Assembly (NCBI RefSeq): GCF_023101765.2
Contig: NC_064218.1
Span: 3,348,001-3,412,000 of the forward strand
Reading direction: 5' to 3'
DNA: 64,000 nucleotides
Source of the DNA: Spodoptera frugiperda
Taxonomy: Eukaryota; Arthropoda; Insecta; Lepidoptera; Noctuidae
In this document: piece by piece, positions 30,706-43,400 of the stretch
How positions within the stretch are numbered: the first letter of the stretch is position 1
Layout of the letters: each line of letters opens with the position of its first letter
The notes under the pieces: model-generated
What the model was told of the DNA's origin: nothing
The model's input: the letters and a program-made list of their open reading frames with translations, nothing else
The model's database searches: none
Made by a program: the position numbers and the translations under genes

Positions 30706-32483
30706 CTGCCAGAAATACCAACGTAATTAGAACAATACACAAACATTGACAACAACATCAAACAAATTTCACACAAATACGTCACGAACAGAAGAAAGAA
30801 AGAGTCGGAAGTAATAGATCAATTAAAACAAGCGAAAGCATAGTGAAGCAAATTCAAGTAACTTCAATGCAAAGCCTTCGTTTTAAAAATTAATCTATAA
30901 CTTTAAAAAAAAATATTACACAAATCATCATGCATTGTAAGCGAAGTTGTTCTAAGAAAATATGCAGGAAAATTGCATTAATATGCAAGGAAAACCAGCA
31001 TGGTAGTACGAAAAATTTTGATTTGCCAATTTGTGTACAAACGGTGCGGTTACCGGTACAGTGGTTACACTGAAAGTCCGACAAAACACTGACATGAATT
31101 TAGATGTTTCCAAATACGAATCGCATAAAAGTTATGCACAAGTGTTCAAAGTATTTGTAAAAGTAATTTCATGTAATGTGGATCGACTTGAATGCGATTC
31201 TGGAGCTATGACAAGACGACAGCTAGTCAATCGCAGTCACCCTGCAGTCTTCCTGTGGGGAACAGGGGTGGACTGGGGGGTAGAAGCGTTTGCGTCTGTG
31301 TTTACTAACCTGTGAAGTAAGTGCAATTTTGCTCGTAATTGCCCATATGAGTTTTGTGCGTGGCTGCCAATAAACTGAGCTCATTAATTTTCGTCGTCTC
31401 CGCTTGCGGGAGGTCGGGCGCGCGCTTGTATGGCCAGTCCGCCCCTGACGATATTAATGAGGGTAGAAGCGAGATTGCAACCGTGTCGTATTAAAATGCC
31501 CAATGAAGTGTACCTCATTGAGAAGTGAAGCTACTGGTGAATGTAACCAATCATAGAAAACAAATATTCTATCTCTTAAATGAATGACAAAATTAAAATG
31601 AATCGAAATCGGAGAAATAGAATAGTTATTTCTATGAAATATTAGCAGTACCTAAAACTGTTTTAATTGCATAATGTAATTGCAGTATCTACAACTTTGG
31701 TAGCTTTTACGAAAGCAAATTGAAATACTTGATATATCACAGACAAAATTTATTCGCGAAGCTACCAAAGAATATTGATGTGAAACCGTTTCATAAGGAA
31801 TTTGTGTTGCAGAGAGTATTCATTCATACAAGTTCTTTATCAAACGGTCCACGTATTCGAAGATTGTTCAAAAATCAAAGTGGAACCTTACATAATGCTT
31901 CTGAAATCCAAAGAAAATATCATCTGTTGCAAATGAGAGTTGAAACAGAGTGAATAGTTAGAATTTTTAGAAGAAAAAGTATTTAAAGACAAACTACCTA
32001 ATAATTTAGAAACGTTAATTAAAATTAACCTGTACAATGTAATTCCAATTGAGAAAAGTAGAAAATTGCATAGAACGCAAGCATTCAAAGGTTGAATAGT
32101 CGAAATAATGGTCTCCTAAGTGACATAATTTGGACAAGAATTATTGAATATCATGCAGAATTATAGCCAATAAAACTTACGTCCGTAATCTAAATCTACA
32201 AAATTAATTTGGCAAGTTAATTGATTCCAATGATTGTACCGAACCCCTATAAAATGCATTCGTTGTCATAGTATTGTTAGCCCTTCGTGTTTGCAAAGCG
32301 TTCATTCGGATACATAGTGGCAGCATCGTTTAGTTTCAGTGTTATTTGTCTCGTGCTTTTCAGTGTTGAAGCCGTGCCAATAAATTGGATTAGGTTGTGT
32401 AGTGCCATCAAACTGCAATATTTATTTGATTGCCTTCCAATCCCTCAATCGCGGCCCACGTGCTACTTCCCGAACCTTATTCA

Positions 32484-32554
32484 NNNNNNNNNNNNNNNNN
32501 NNNNNNNNNNNNNNNNNNNNNNNNNNNNNNNNNNNNNNNNNNNNNNNNNNNNNN
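32484..32554. other. Assembly gap, 71 N
   Basis: Run of 71 undetermined bases exactly at the junction of the two duplicate units. It creates spurious short reading frames through N. Confidence 0.99.
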
Positions 32555-34210
32555 AAAAGTCTTTTCCAACATTCTGAATTCTTACTGGCTCAAATGTCTA
32601 TGTTCTATCTATTAACACATGTTTTATTATGTCTAGAGATATCATATAAATTAGGAAGTACTCGTATGTAGGGGTTTTCTCAATATTACAGTAAATATTA
32701 TGTCAAGCATATTTTCCCTTAAATAATATGGCAACATACTTATACATAATACATAACAATATGCCGTCCATTTTAATGGTCATAGAACTAATAATTTGCA
32801 AAAATGTTTTCTTAATCTCTAATAATTTTCAACAATAATATGGCATGTGAACTGTATTCATTAATTCAGAAGCCTAAACTACTCTGTTGATGTCTTTACA
32901 ACCATTTCTTGCAGTCTGTACACAAAATAAGCATAACACAACAATATAACGTTCAGATATTGTTTTTTTAGGTTCGTGTAAAGCATCATATCAATCATTA
33001 TACAGAAATATTTAGATATTGCAATTTATATTACAATTTCATTTTAGACGCATAAGAAAGTAAATCACACCAGAATTTATATTCCTTTACTCTTAAAGCG
33101 GCAATAGTAATGTTAAAATAGCGCTGTTGTAACGGTGTTCCTCAGGGTAGTGTTTTAGGCCCACTTTTTTGTGTCGTATTTTTTTACAGAAACATTACTA
33201 TTGAAATAAATTCGCTTGTATTTTGCTTATCTTTTGTACAGACTGGTTTAATAGGCTTCTTTACAATTCTATTGACACGGTGACATCAGTCATTCTCCTC
33301 ATATACAACACTATTTACAATAACACAATATAAACATGACACACTTGGTCTCAAATAGCGAACTACTTAAATCATAATATTAATTTTAATAAAACAAACT
33401 GCTGTCTTACCGAACTCTGGTTCGTAGAAGGCGGATAAGGCAACATCTACAGTAAAATCGAATTCTACATCTCTTAAAGTTAAGATAATTTGATTAATAC
33501 GTATTTTAATGATTTAAAAAATATCACAAAATTGTTTGAAGTAATTATTTCAAAGTAGTAAACCTTAATAACATGCTATGCTTAGATTCGATTTTTAATT
33601 AGTTTTGGCATAGACTTCCGATTTCTATGTATTATTATTGTGTTTATACGTATTTTTCTAGGCACATTTTTGGTTCTCTACGTCTATAATTGAATAAGGT
33701 AATTGTTATGAATCTGTTTAAATCCTAGCTTTCTACGATCCAGAGATATCGGATTCAGCAACATTACTCTATTAAAGCGTCTAAAAACGAATGTTACCTA
33801 CCGGCGTGTAATGCAACTTGCGTGGCGCGTCCGAGCGCAGTCAGTATCGTAAAGCTTTATTGAATTCGACGAGATACTAATGAAAACTTTATTGTAACGA
33901 CTCTGGAAGTTTCAGGTTATTACTGTATTAACTATTTATTAATTATTAATTGTTGAGATAAATGGGCGCATTTCAAGTTCTACCCGTAAATAACAAAGTT
34001 ACATCTCTCGTGTCTAAAGATTACTAGGTTTAGGGAAACGAGGTCATCTATCTCAACGTATCCACCATAATGACATCCGCGAACGGGGCTAATTAAAATT
34101 TAAAAATCACAATTTTCGCCGGAACACTGCCGGATGGAAAGTCAATCGGGGCCGTTCGATGGGGGAACGTCCGGGGGAGGAGCTCGGGGCTCGAGCTCGG
34201 GAGTTGGAGA

Positions 34211-34455
34211 TCAGCGGGGGCGCTCGTCCGACTCTCGGTGCACCAGCACACGCACCTGGGTAGGCGGGGGCGCGGGGGGCGCGGTCGGGGTGAGTGGCGC
34301 GGGGGGCGCGGTCGTGGCCACCGGGGCCGCGTCAGGGGACGCCTCCGTCACAAGGATGCTGACCTCGCTGTTGGCGTGCGGCGACGGAGTGCGCGCGCGC
34401 GCCGGCGGTGTCACGCGACGCATGGAGCTGCGCCGCGAGCTCAGCCGAAGGGAAC
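34211..34455 (-). CDS. NaCP60E: NaCP60E terminal exon with stop (right copy)
   Basis: Encodes SLRLSSRRSSMRRVTPPARA, a Pro-Ala-Thr-rich tail and VLVHRESDERP plus one residue, then a TGA stop. Total 245 bp, exactly in phase after 35618-35750. Left counterpart 21795-22039. The two copies differ in the last residue (Arg here, Ser in the left copy) and in Gln versus Leu a little earlier. Confidence 0.78.
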
Positions 34456-37400
34456 CTGTGCACACAACACTACATAGTACCAACACATCTAAAGACTAAA
34501 CATCCTATCGTTGATCTGATGTGTCTTCGCTTGTAGTGCCCGATTGCAGTGGTGAAGCAATCTATGTATCTAGTTTCTAAACTTGACCTAAATTCAAACA
34601 GAGCAGATATTATAACTGACATAAAATTGGTCTTCTTTTAATTAATTTGGTACGTAATTATGAATTGTACCTGTATTTGTAAATCTGCACGGTGTGAAAG
34701 AAGAAAAATACAAGTTAGGACTTATGCTTAGCCGTGTCAGGCCTGATTAAAGTAGCCATCTAACAATGATGATGACTGAATGTTCATTTTTGTGTCCTAT
34801 AGTGAAATCTGTGCGACCCAAGGTGTGTCACCATTGCCATATAGACATGAGACTTTAAAATAATAACAGTTTTGTACTTACGGACTCCTGAGAAGCATTA
34901 AAAGTGAAGGAATAATTGTAAAGGGAACAAACTACTGAGACTTACACACTACAATGTCCATGCTAACATTCACTTACATATAAATAGCTACAGAAGCGAC
35001 AACTCTGGGGTACCTACTACTAAAGCATGCAAAGCTCACACTCTATCCTTGTTACTTTAAAACGGGCATTGTTCTTAGGTATGCTTGTTAGACACGCCAT
35101 CTAAAAACTGAGAAATAAGGTGTAATGTAAACTCATTTCCATGTTTATGTTTATTCTGATGACTTTATTTTAAAAGCCAGAATTAATGTTTCAATTATTC
35201 GTTTTTAATTTTGTTATTTAATTGTTACCTAAGAATATAACGACCGAGTGGTTGGCTTTGGCTATGTCTTGACAAGACAAACATTACTTCCAAAGGACAG
35301 GCACACAAGACAAATGGAAAACAAACAATTACTTAAAAATGACTAAATAATTTAAACATAAGAACACTTTCCGAGTCTTTACTAAAGGAGGAGAGTAAGA
35401 AAAATGTAAGACTTGTGACTAACCACTCAGTGCTAGCCAAGTCTTTGTTGAGCATCGCATTGTGGCGGGAACTGCAGTCATTATTTGTAATTAGGTACAC
35501 GCGGTACATGTTCCCGCAACACAACGCGGTGCTCAGCCAGGACAGAGGGTAATCGAATGCATCTATCTCTAAACCTACTGAGGAAGAGACACGGAAAGCA
35601 AAACATTACATATGAACCTGCTCGTTTCGGGCCGGTCTCTTCGTCCATGGCGTCCTGATGCCGCAGGAAGATTGGCAATCCGTAGGCCGAGCGCCTTCGA
35701 GGCGGCGCTGACTCAGAACCACTCGGCTGTACCACGACAAATATTACTAGCTTTAAAAATAGAGAAGAGAACCGCCATATCTGCACTGGCACCACCGTCT
35801 CACTCACCGGTCACAACATTATGTATGGCGTACATAATTACTGAAAGCACTATAAAAGTGGCGAAGAGAAGCTGTAGAGAGATATCGTTGACTATTTTTG
35901 GAAGAAAATATGCTTAACTACCTAGTTACAGACAGATTTAAGTAATAAGAGATAAAATAAATTCAACAAATGACTAATCCAATTTACCTAGTTACTCTAG
36001 AATAATCTGTAAAACGATTGTCTACACAGGCATATAATTTGTTGTATCCCTAATTCAACGTTATTTTTATAAAATAAATGTGGATGCCCAATTGTGTAAG
36101 ATTGACTGTTGTATAGTTTGGTTATAGTTGTGTTAGATGGTTGGTACTGACTTGTTCCCCGGGCGCGGCCCCCGGCAGCAGTAGCAGCGGCAGGTTGAGC
36201 CAGGCGCCGCCCAGCTCGCTGATGTCGGACGCGTCGGACGCTCGCGACGACTTGCGACTAGACGCGTGCGAACCGCGCCGGACGTGCAGCAGAGCACTCA
36301 GTCGCCCGCCCCAACCCCCGCCAGGTGACCACTTCGTACTCTCTTCTTCTTGTGAGGGGCTGCGATTTTTTCGTCTGGAATTTTTTAATAAGCACCATTA
36401 GCTACTTTCCGAAAATACAACTTAAATATTTAGACAGTTTTGGCACCATTGTGAAAAAATGTGTCAATCTATTACGATGTGAGCTACTTAAGTCATAAGA
36501 TCAACTTACTTTACGTAATCTCTCCACGCCCGTTGGATAGTCCGGGCTGCCTTGTCCTCTCTCTTCCATATCCTCGTCGAGGAAACGATTTCCAGCTCTT
36601 TCCTCGTAGGGAACTGCTTCTTGAACTTGATATCCATCTGTTCTTGAAGCTGCCTGAACGTATCAGTCTCTTCGACATGCCCCAATACATGCTTAACAAG
36701 GGCATGGAGTATATCTAAACAGTGAATCTTATTGCCTTTAGCTATCGGCAGATTAAAACTGACTAAAGCCACTGTATTAGGTTTTGAGATGCCTAGCGGA
36801 GGGTCTAAGGAAGCTATAAAGTCTGATAGTTGAGCGAAACTTATGAATTGAGTTGCGTGCGGGTCGTATCTGGAAAGGAAAACATTTATTTTAGCTATCG
36901 TGCGAAAGTCGTTAATAAAATAAATACATATATCTTGTTAGTCCAATTACAGTGGATTCGGAACGTAAGTAGCTAGAATAGAATAACACAAGAGCAATTA
37001 TTGTATTCTCTATCTACGGATTATGCGGTTAATGCCAAGCAATAATTGTTTGAGTAACTTTTAATGTGTTTAACTGAAGCTCAGGGGATCAAGACAGATT
37101 GCAAGATTTACGAGCTTCTCTTTACGACGTCATTTGTGTTTAAAGTATCCGTTCGGAACTGTCGTAATTGTAAATAGCTCTAATAACTCTAAGTGGTGCC
37201 TATTGGTTACAAACAGGTTAATTGTAAGTGGGTAGCCAAGATTTATTGAGCGAAGTTTACGACGCGTCGTCAGGTGGTTAGGCCACGAAGATTTTGGTTT
37301 AGTTAATAGACTTACTTTGACCACCGTATATAGAACATCTCCAGATCATCTTCAACGATTCCAATCTCTTCCTCTTGATGCGCCTGATTGAAATTCTCGA

Positions 37401-40400
37401 GGATGATGGCGATGTACATGTTGATGACGATCATGTAACTGATGATGATGAACGAAGTGAAGTACGTGATGGCTAGGAGCGGGCTCCCACAGTTGCCATT
37501 CTGGCCGGGATGTTCGCCTAACTCGCATTCAGGGGGCTGAATCATGAGTGATTCTAACACGTCGTTCCAGCCGGCTGATGTCATTAAACTGGAAAGTGGA
37601 GAGATGAGACAAGTTATTAAAATTAAGAAGAAATCAATGGCTTAAGATGATGAGAAACATTTTAAAACCAACTTACCGAAAAAGCAACTGCATACTTCTC
37701 CCGAAAGTTTGAAAGTTGACGATGTCGTTGAGCGCTCCTTGCTCCTTGACGTGTCCGAAGACGGACATGCCGATGATGGCGTAGATGAAGGTGATGAGAG
37801 CTAGTAACGCGCCGATGTTGAATAGCGCGGGCAGCGATACTACTAGCGCGAACAGTAGTTTTCTAATGCCCTTAGCGGCCTGGAAAATTTCAACGAACAT
37901 AGATCAAATAACTTGTCATATAAAGGTCTAAAAATTTGGTCTGTAAAATGTGTGCTTGATGGAAGGTACTAACTTTAATCAGTCTTAAAATTCTCCCTAT
38001 CCTGAACACTCGGACGACTCGTAGCAAGGTTGGCGAGATCGGAAGGTCGATCATGATGTCCTCCATCAAGATGCCCAGGATCGACGCCAGCACCAGCAGG
38101 AAATCGAACACGTTCCATGGTACCGTGAAGTAGTGATACCGAAGACCTACTATTTTTACTATCGCTTCTGTAAAGTGTACACATCGGGTAAGAGGCATAA
38201 GATCTAGAAAGAAGACCTAAGAGTAACAGTGCTAACCCTTTTTTAAATTGGGATATCATTTTTGTATCGATGAAACACTAAACTTAACAGATTTGCTGTA
38301 TGTGATGATTAATTGATTATAGTTTTATAAAAGGGGTTTAGCACTGTTTAAAATAGGAAAAAAGTGTCATACCTAAACCAAACACAGTCGTGAAAAACGC
38401 ATTACTAACTTCTAATATAAAGAAAACGGAATGCGGTTGATCATAATGTTCTATGCCCATAGTGAGCATATTTAGGAATATTAAAACGAAAATTGCGATC
38501 TCAAATCTTCTAGAATTCGAGAGATCGTAGAACATCGCTAAGAACTGATTCCTTGGCCTCTTTATTACTTTCTGGGGCTTTTTTCTACCAAGTTTCTTCA
38601 TTGCTGTATAGTAATGCTTTTGACTCTCGGTAAGGAACATTTCTAAAACTCCGCCTTCGTACTGAAATTAAATTATTGGCATTAGGACTCGGTACAACCG
38701 GTGTGTTGGACAATGTTTAGTATACCCACTTACCTTCTTCTTGAGCATATTAAAGTTATCTATAATTACTCCTATGAACAGATTAAGGGTGAAGAATGAA
38801 CCGCAAACGATGAATATGACAAAATAAATATAAGCATAGATGTTAGCTTCTCTCGCTGGCTGCAGATCAACTCCTCGTGCGTCCACAGCATCGGCCATCA
38901 CTTCCATCCAACCTTCGAACGTGGCCACTTGAAATAATGCCAGGTAGGCGATCCCCACGTGGTCGAATGATATCTTCGAATTAATCCAAGTGAAGTTATT
39001 GTAATAACACTCCCATTTATCGTTCACTATCTGAAATCGGACGAACAACTTTAAAACCTGTATAGAATAAAACATATAAGTATCATTTATTGTTAGTATG
39101 TTCACTTGCCTCTAACGGTAGTAATTCGCCTTCATCATCAACGCACTTATAAAATTTTCCACCAAAAAACTGAACACCCATGATAGAAAATATTAACCAG
39201 AACACTAAACACACTAACAATACGTTGAAGATACTGGGTATCGCATACATTAACGCGTTCACCACGATACGCATCCCCTGCCATCGCGATATTGCTCGCA
39301 ATGGCCTCAACGCACGTAAAGTTCTTAACGACCTTAACACTTTTAAGTTTTCGTTTTCTTCTATTAACAAACTGAATACTGAAACCTGAAAGCGATATAC
39401 AAGCATTAAAAAGAAGTTCAAAGCGAAGTATTACATTTGAAAGGAATAATACTCACAAATACTATAGTAAAATCTAATAGAGTCCAGAAACTGGTGAAAT
39501 ATCTGAAGAACCCCAACGCGATCCACTTGAGAAACATCTCGATGATGAAGATCATACAGAACCCCAAGTTGGTCCAGTACAGAATTTTCTTCAACGGCTT
39601 GTTTTTCTCGAGGTGAATGTCTTCGAAGCAGAGCGTGATGCTTGATGCAAAGATGAGCACCAAAACGAACCACTCGAAGGCTGGAGTGTCTACATACCGC
39701 AGGATATAGGTCCGGAGAAACATCCAACGCTGACCCAAGTTGGTTTCAATACATGCATCCCAACAAGTACTCCTAAAAGGACAGCGTTTTTGCATTCATT
39801 CGGATCACAAGCATCTACTATAACCCTCTACCTACCTAGGCTTCTGGTAAATACGTACGGAGAGTTGACATTCTAATTCCCATCCCTGGAACCTTTTTTA
39901 TTGTTTCCTTGGTTCCGAATTTTATGGGGTTAGTAGGATTAATGTGGGAAAGCAATGGTCATAGCGATAAAGTTAGATGTAGATACATTACTTGATGATA
40001 GTTACATTACCAACTGGATGCAATATTAGGTTTTTAGAAGTGCAAAAGGTTTCAATAGATACATTACAAAACTCGTAAAGGGCATGATCAAGATCAATGT
40101 CAAAAGGAAGAAGAGATTATTAGAAAAATTGGTTAATTATAAGACCTGACTAACTACCAAACTCCTAATATAGAAATGGAAGCGAATATGGCAATGAGCA
40201 TCGAGACATTCTTGAATGAATACATACGCATCGTAACATTGGCGAGGGAAACAATTTTCGGGTACTTTCGGCTCTTTCTGTTTCCCAAATCCGGGGAAGT
40301 TTCCCATCGCATCAATATATTGACCCTGTGAGTTTTTTCTCCCACCTACGGTTAATTCATCTACATATGAGACTAAAGTTTGCCACGGACGCTTCATGTC

Positions 40401-43400
40401 TTCTTCATTGCTTCCTTTGACTGGTTCCTTACTTAAGTTGTTCGATGGTGGTAGTTCCCTGGGTTGCCGCTTCGGTTTTTCTGGCGTTGTCCTACTCGAC
40501 AATTGGGCCATTTCATAATGTTCGTTCTCATCTAGAATTCATTTAAGTAGTTTAATTAAAGAGTTACTATTTTATTATTTCATGAAATATAGAAAAATCT
40601 TGTTTACATGGTTAATCTTACCTCTCGAATCAGATGGCTGCGTGTGATAACCAGAAGATACTTGGTTCAATAACCTTTGTACGGCAACTTGTTCTGTGGG
40701 CGATGTGTCTTCAAGATTTTCCTTGGAATCTTCCCTAATGCTAGTGATTTTATGTTCGGCCGCCAAGTCACGCACGTCTTTTAAAGTTTCTTGACTGCCG
40801 TGGTTAAAGTTGTTGGTAGCTTGGTAAAGATGTGGGTACGCGAAGTCGGAACCCACTGATATTGGCCTGAAATATTTTACTTTACTTAGATAACTTGCTT
40901 GACTTGTGGAACGAGTTGGACATGTCGTTTTACTTCTACTTTGTATAACTAACTTTTAAGAGAGTCGGCAAAGCGTGTTTTGTTCCAAATGTTTGCTCAT
41001 TTCAGTAGTTCAACATTTACTTTTGTCTTCAGAAAGTCTTACAAGTAGAGTTAAATTAGTTAGCTATAAGTTTTGTGAGTGTACAGGATTATTTATATCA
41101 TACGTACCTATTTAATGCTTCTTGATAACTATGACTATAAATATTGTCGTGCGGGAACAGGATGGTCTCCTGTATGGATGCTGAGAACCTCTGCTCGCTC
41201 GGTATCGACGCCTTCTTCTCCTTTATAGCGCGTTGTTGTGTCATAAATTCGTTAACTAGCTCTTCTAACTTAGATTTTTTGTCAGTCTCTTTACTTCTCG
41301 ATATAAGGAAACCTTTTTTTCTTACTATAGAACGTATTCTATCGAAACTTTTAGCTAATTTTGAATCTTCACCAACTTCCTGAAAGTTGATAATGGGTTT
41401 AGTAAGTGATTGTTTTAAGCTTTCCTTGTGTTAAAGTAAATAAGGTTTATTTTTGTATACATTAGTGAAGGTGTTATCTTGCAAATATCGGCTGTGTGGG
41501 TTGTTATTGTACCCATGCGTCGTACAGACGCCGTACTAATGAAGAATGGATAATGGCGCCGTCAGACGCCTACGCTGCACGCCCGCGCCCGCGTAAACGG
41601 CACACAGATAGGATCTTTAGGTATTGTGAAAGAGGTTCTAAAATAGATAGGTCTGCGTTGTTGTGAAAATATGATGAATATTTGATTTTAAAATATAGCG
41701 TGTTTACTTTACAAACATTTCATTTATCATTATGTTAACACTTATAATATAAAGTGCTGCATAAGTTTAAGGTTTTGCTGCTATGTGTGGGGCAACCAAT
41801 ACGCTACAGTGTGTTTTAAATACCAAATTTTACTTTTTTGAATCATTACTGACCTCCTTCTTATTCTTAAGTTCCTCACTATTGAAGCTGTTGAGCAGCA
41901 AGGCAAGGAAGAGGTTGAGCACCATAAAGTTGCCCATAACGAGTGCGGGCAAGAATATGAAGAAGCAACTCTCTGCCCCTGTCTCCTGCTCCGCGCGCAT
42001 ACAGTCCCACAGAGGCTCGATCCACTCGCCGCAAAGTATCCGGAATATCATCATGAACGAGTGGAAGAAGTCGTTGAAGTTCCACCTTCAGTCGTCGATG
42101 AGTCAGGGTTGTTGGTTAATAACATTGAGACAGAAAACGAAACAAATAAAAATATGGAACACACAATTACATGCGATGGAGTTTTAAGGAAATCAACGAG
42201 AACATTTCTATTACTACACATAAGAGAATCAATCAAATAAAACAACACGTAGTTACAAGAATAACTTTGAGAGTAAAACTTTGAACATGTGCCAACATTT
42301 GTGATAGTTTACCTGGGTACAGGATCCGGGTCGAACTTATCCGGCGTGTAGGACTTGGAGAATAGCTGCATACCGATCACAGCAAATATGTATATAACTA
42401 TCACTAACACGAACGTCAAATTACCAAGAGCACCGATTGTCGATATTATAATACTCAATAACACTTTCATTGTAGTCCATGATTGAGCTAATTTTAACAC
42501 TCGTAACTGTGAAAGAATTACAGGACAATTAGACTCACATTTTATTTTGTAAAATGTGTTTAACCACCGTACTCAGAGTCATTTAATGGTTACTTAACTC
42601 AGTCCTTAGCAATTGTTTTCGGAACAAAATTGTTACTAAGGAATAGTTTAAGTAATCAATAAATGTATCTGAGTACGGCAGTAAGTAGTGGAACTTACCA
42701 AACGAAGACCTCGCAATACAGATAGGCCATCGACGAGCTCGAATATTAGATCTAGAAGGCTTGCTGAGACTATAATCAAGTCGAATATGTTCCAGCCGCA
42801 CGCAAAGAAGTCTTTACTCATCGCCATCACTTTCATTATACATTCCAATGTAAATATCGACGTGAACACCTAAAAGAAAATTTGGTTTTAACAAGAGTTA
42901 TTTAATTGTCAAAAATCTAATCAAAAATGAGATAGAATTAGGTAAGATATGCTAATTTTAAGGTTTATCCACATAACAGATAGCAATTGTAAGTAAAAGT
43001 TTGATTAGGTACCTTATTTCCTATATCTAAGGCCGATCTAACGTTCTCACTCATCCCATGATGCTCCAGTGCAAGGAACAGTGTGTTAAGGACAATACAA
43101 GTTGTAATGAACAACTCAAACAAAGGATCCTTCACAATCCCATACAAACAGTTCTGGAACTGCAGCCAACCTTCATAGTCTATACAGCAAGACACGCAAC
43201 ATTCACAGTTTCTATCCACGAGCTCATCTGCCAGAAATACCAACGTAATTAGAACAATACACTAACATCGACAACAACATCAAACAAATTTCACACAAAT
43301 ACGTCACGAACAGAAGAAAGAAAGAGTCGGAAGTAATAGATCAATTAAAACAAGCGAAAGCATAGTGAAGCAAATTCAAGTAACTTCAATGCAAAGCCTT

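Larger units (their letters stand above)
20139..32483. repeat. Left unit of a 12.4-kb direct duplication (about 12.3 kb)
   Basis: Aligns from end to end with 32555-45006, through exons, introns and 3' flank, with scattered SNPs and short indels. It begins 59 bases right of a foldback element and ends at the N gap. It lacks the 118-bp MITE found in the right unit. Confidence 0.93.

Noticed and set aside
32287..32671. Frames that run through the N gap
   Set aside because: They contain undetermined bases and join unrelated sequences on either side of the gap.
41783..42187. Long plus-strand frames over channel exons (also 29341-29784)
   Set aside because: Antisense to the domain II pore exon; no similarity or splice context of their own.
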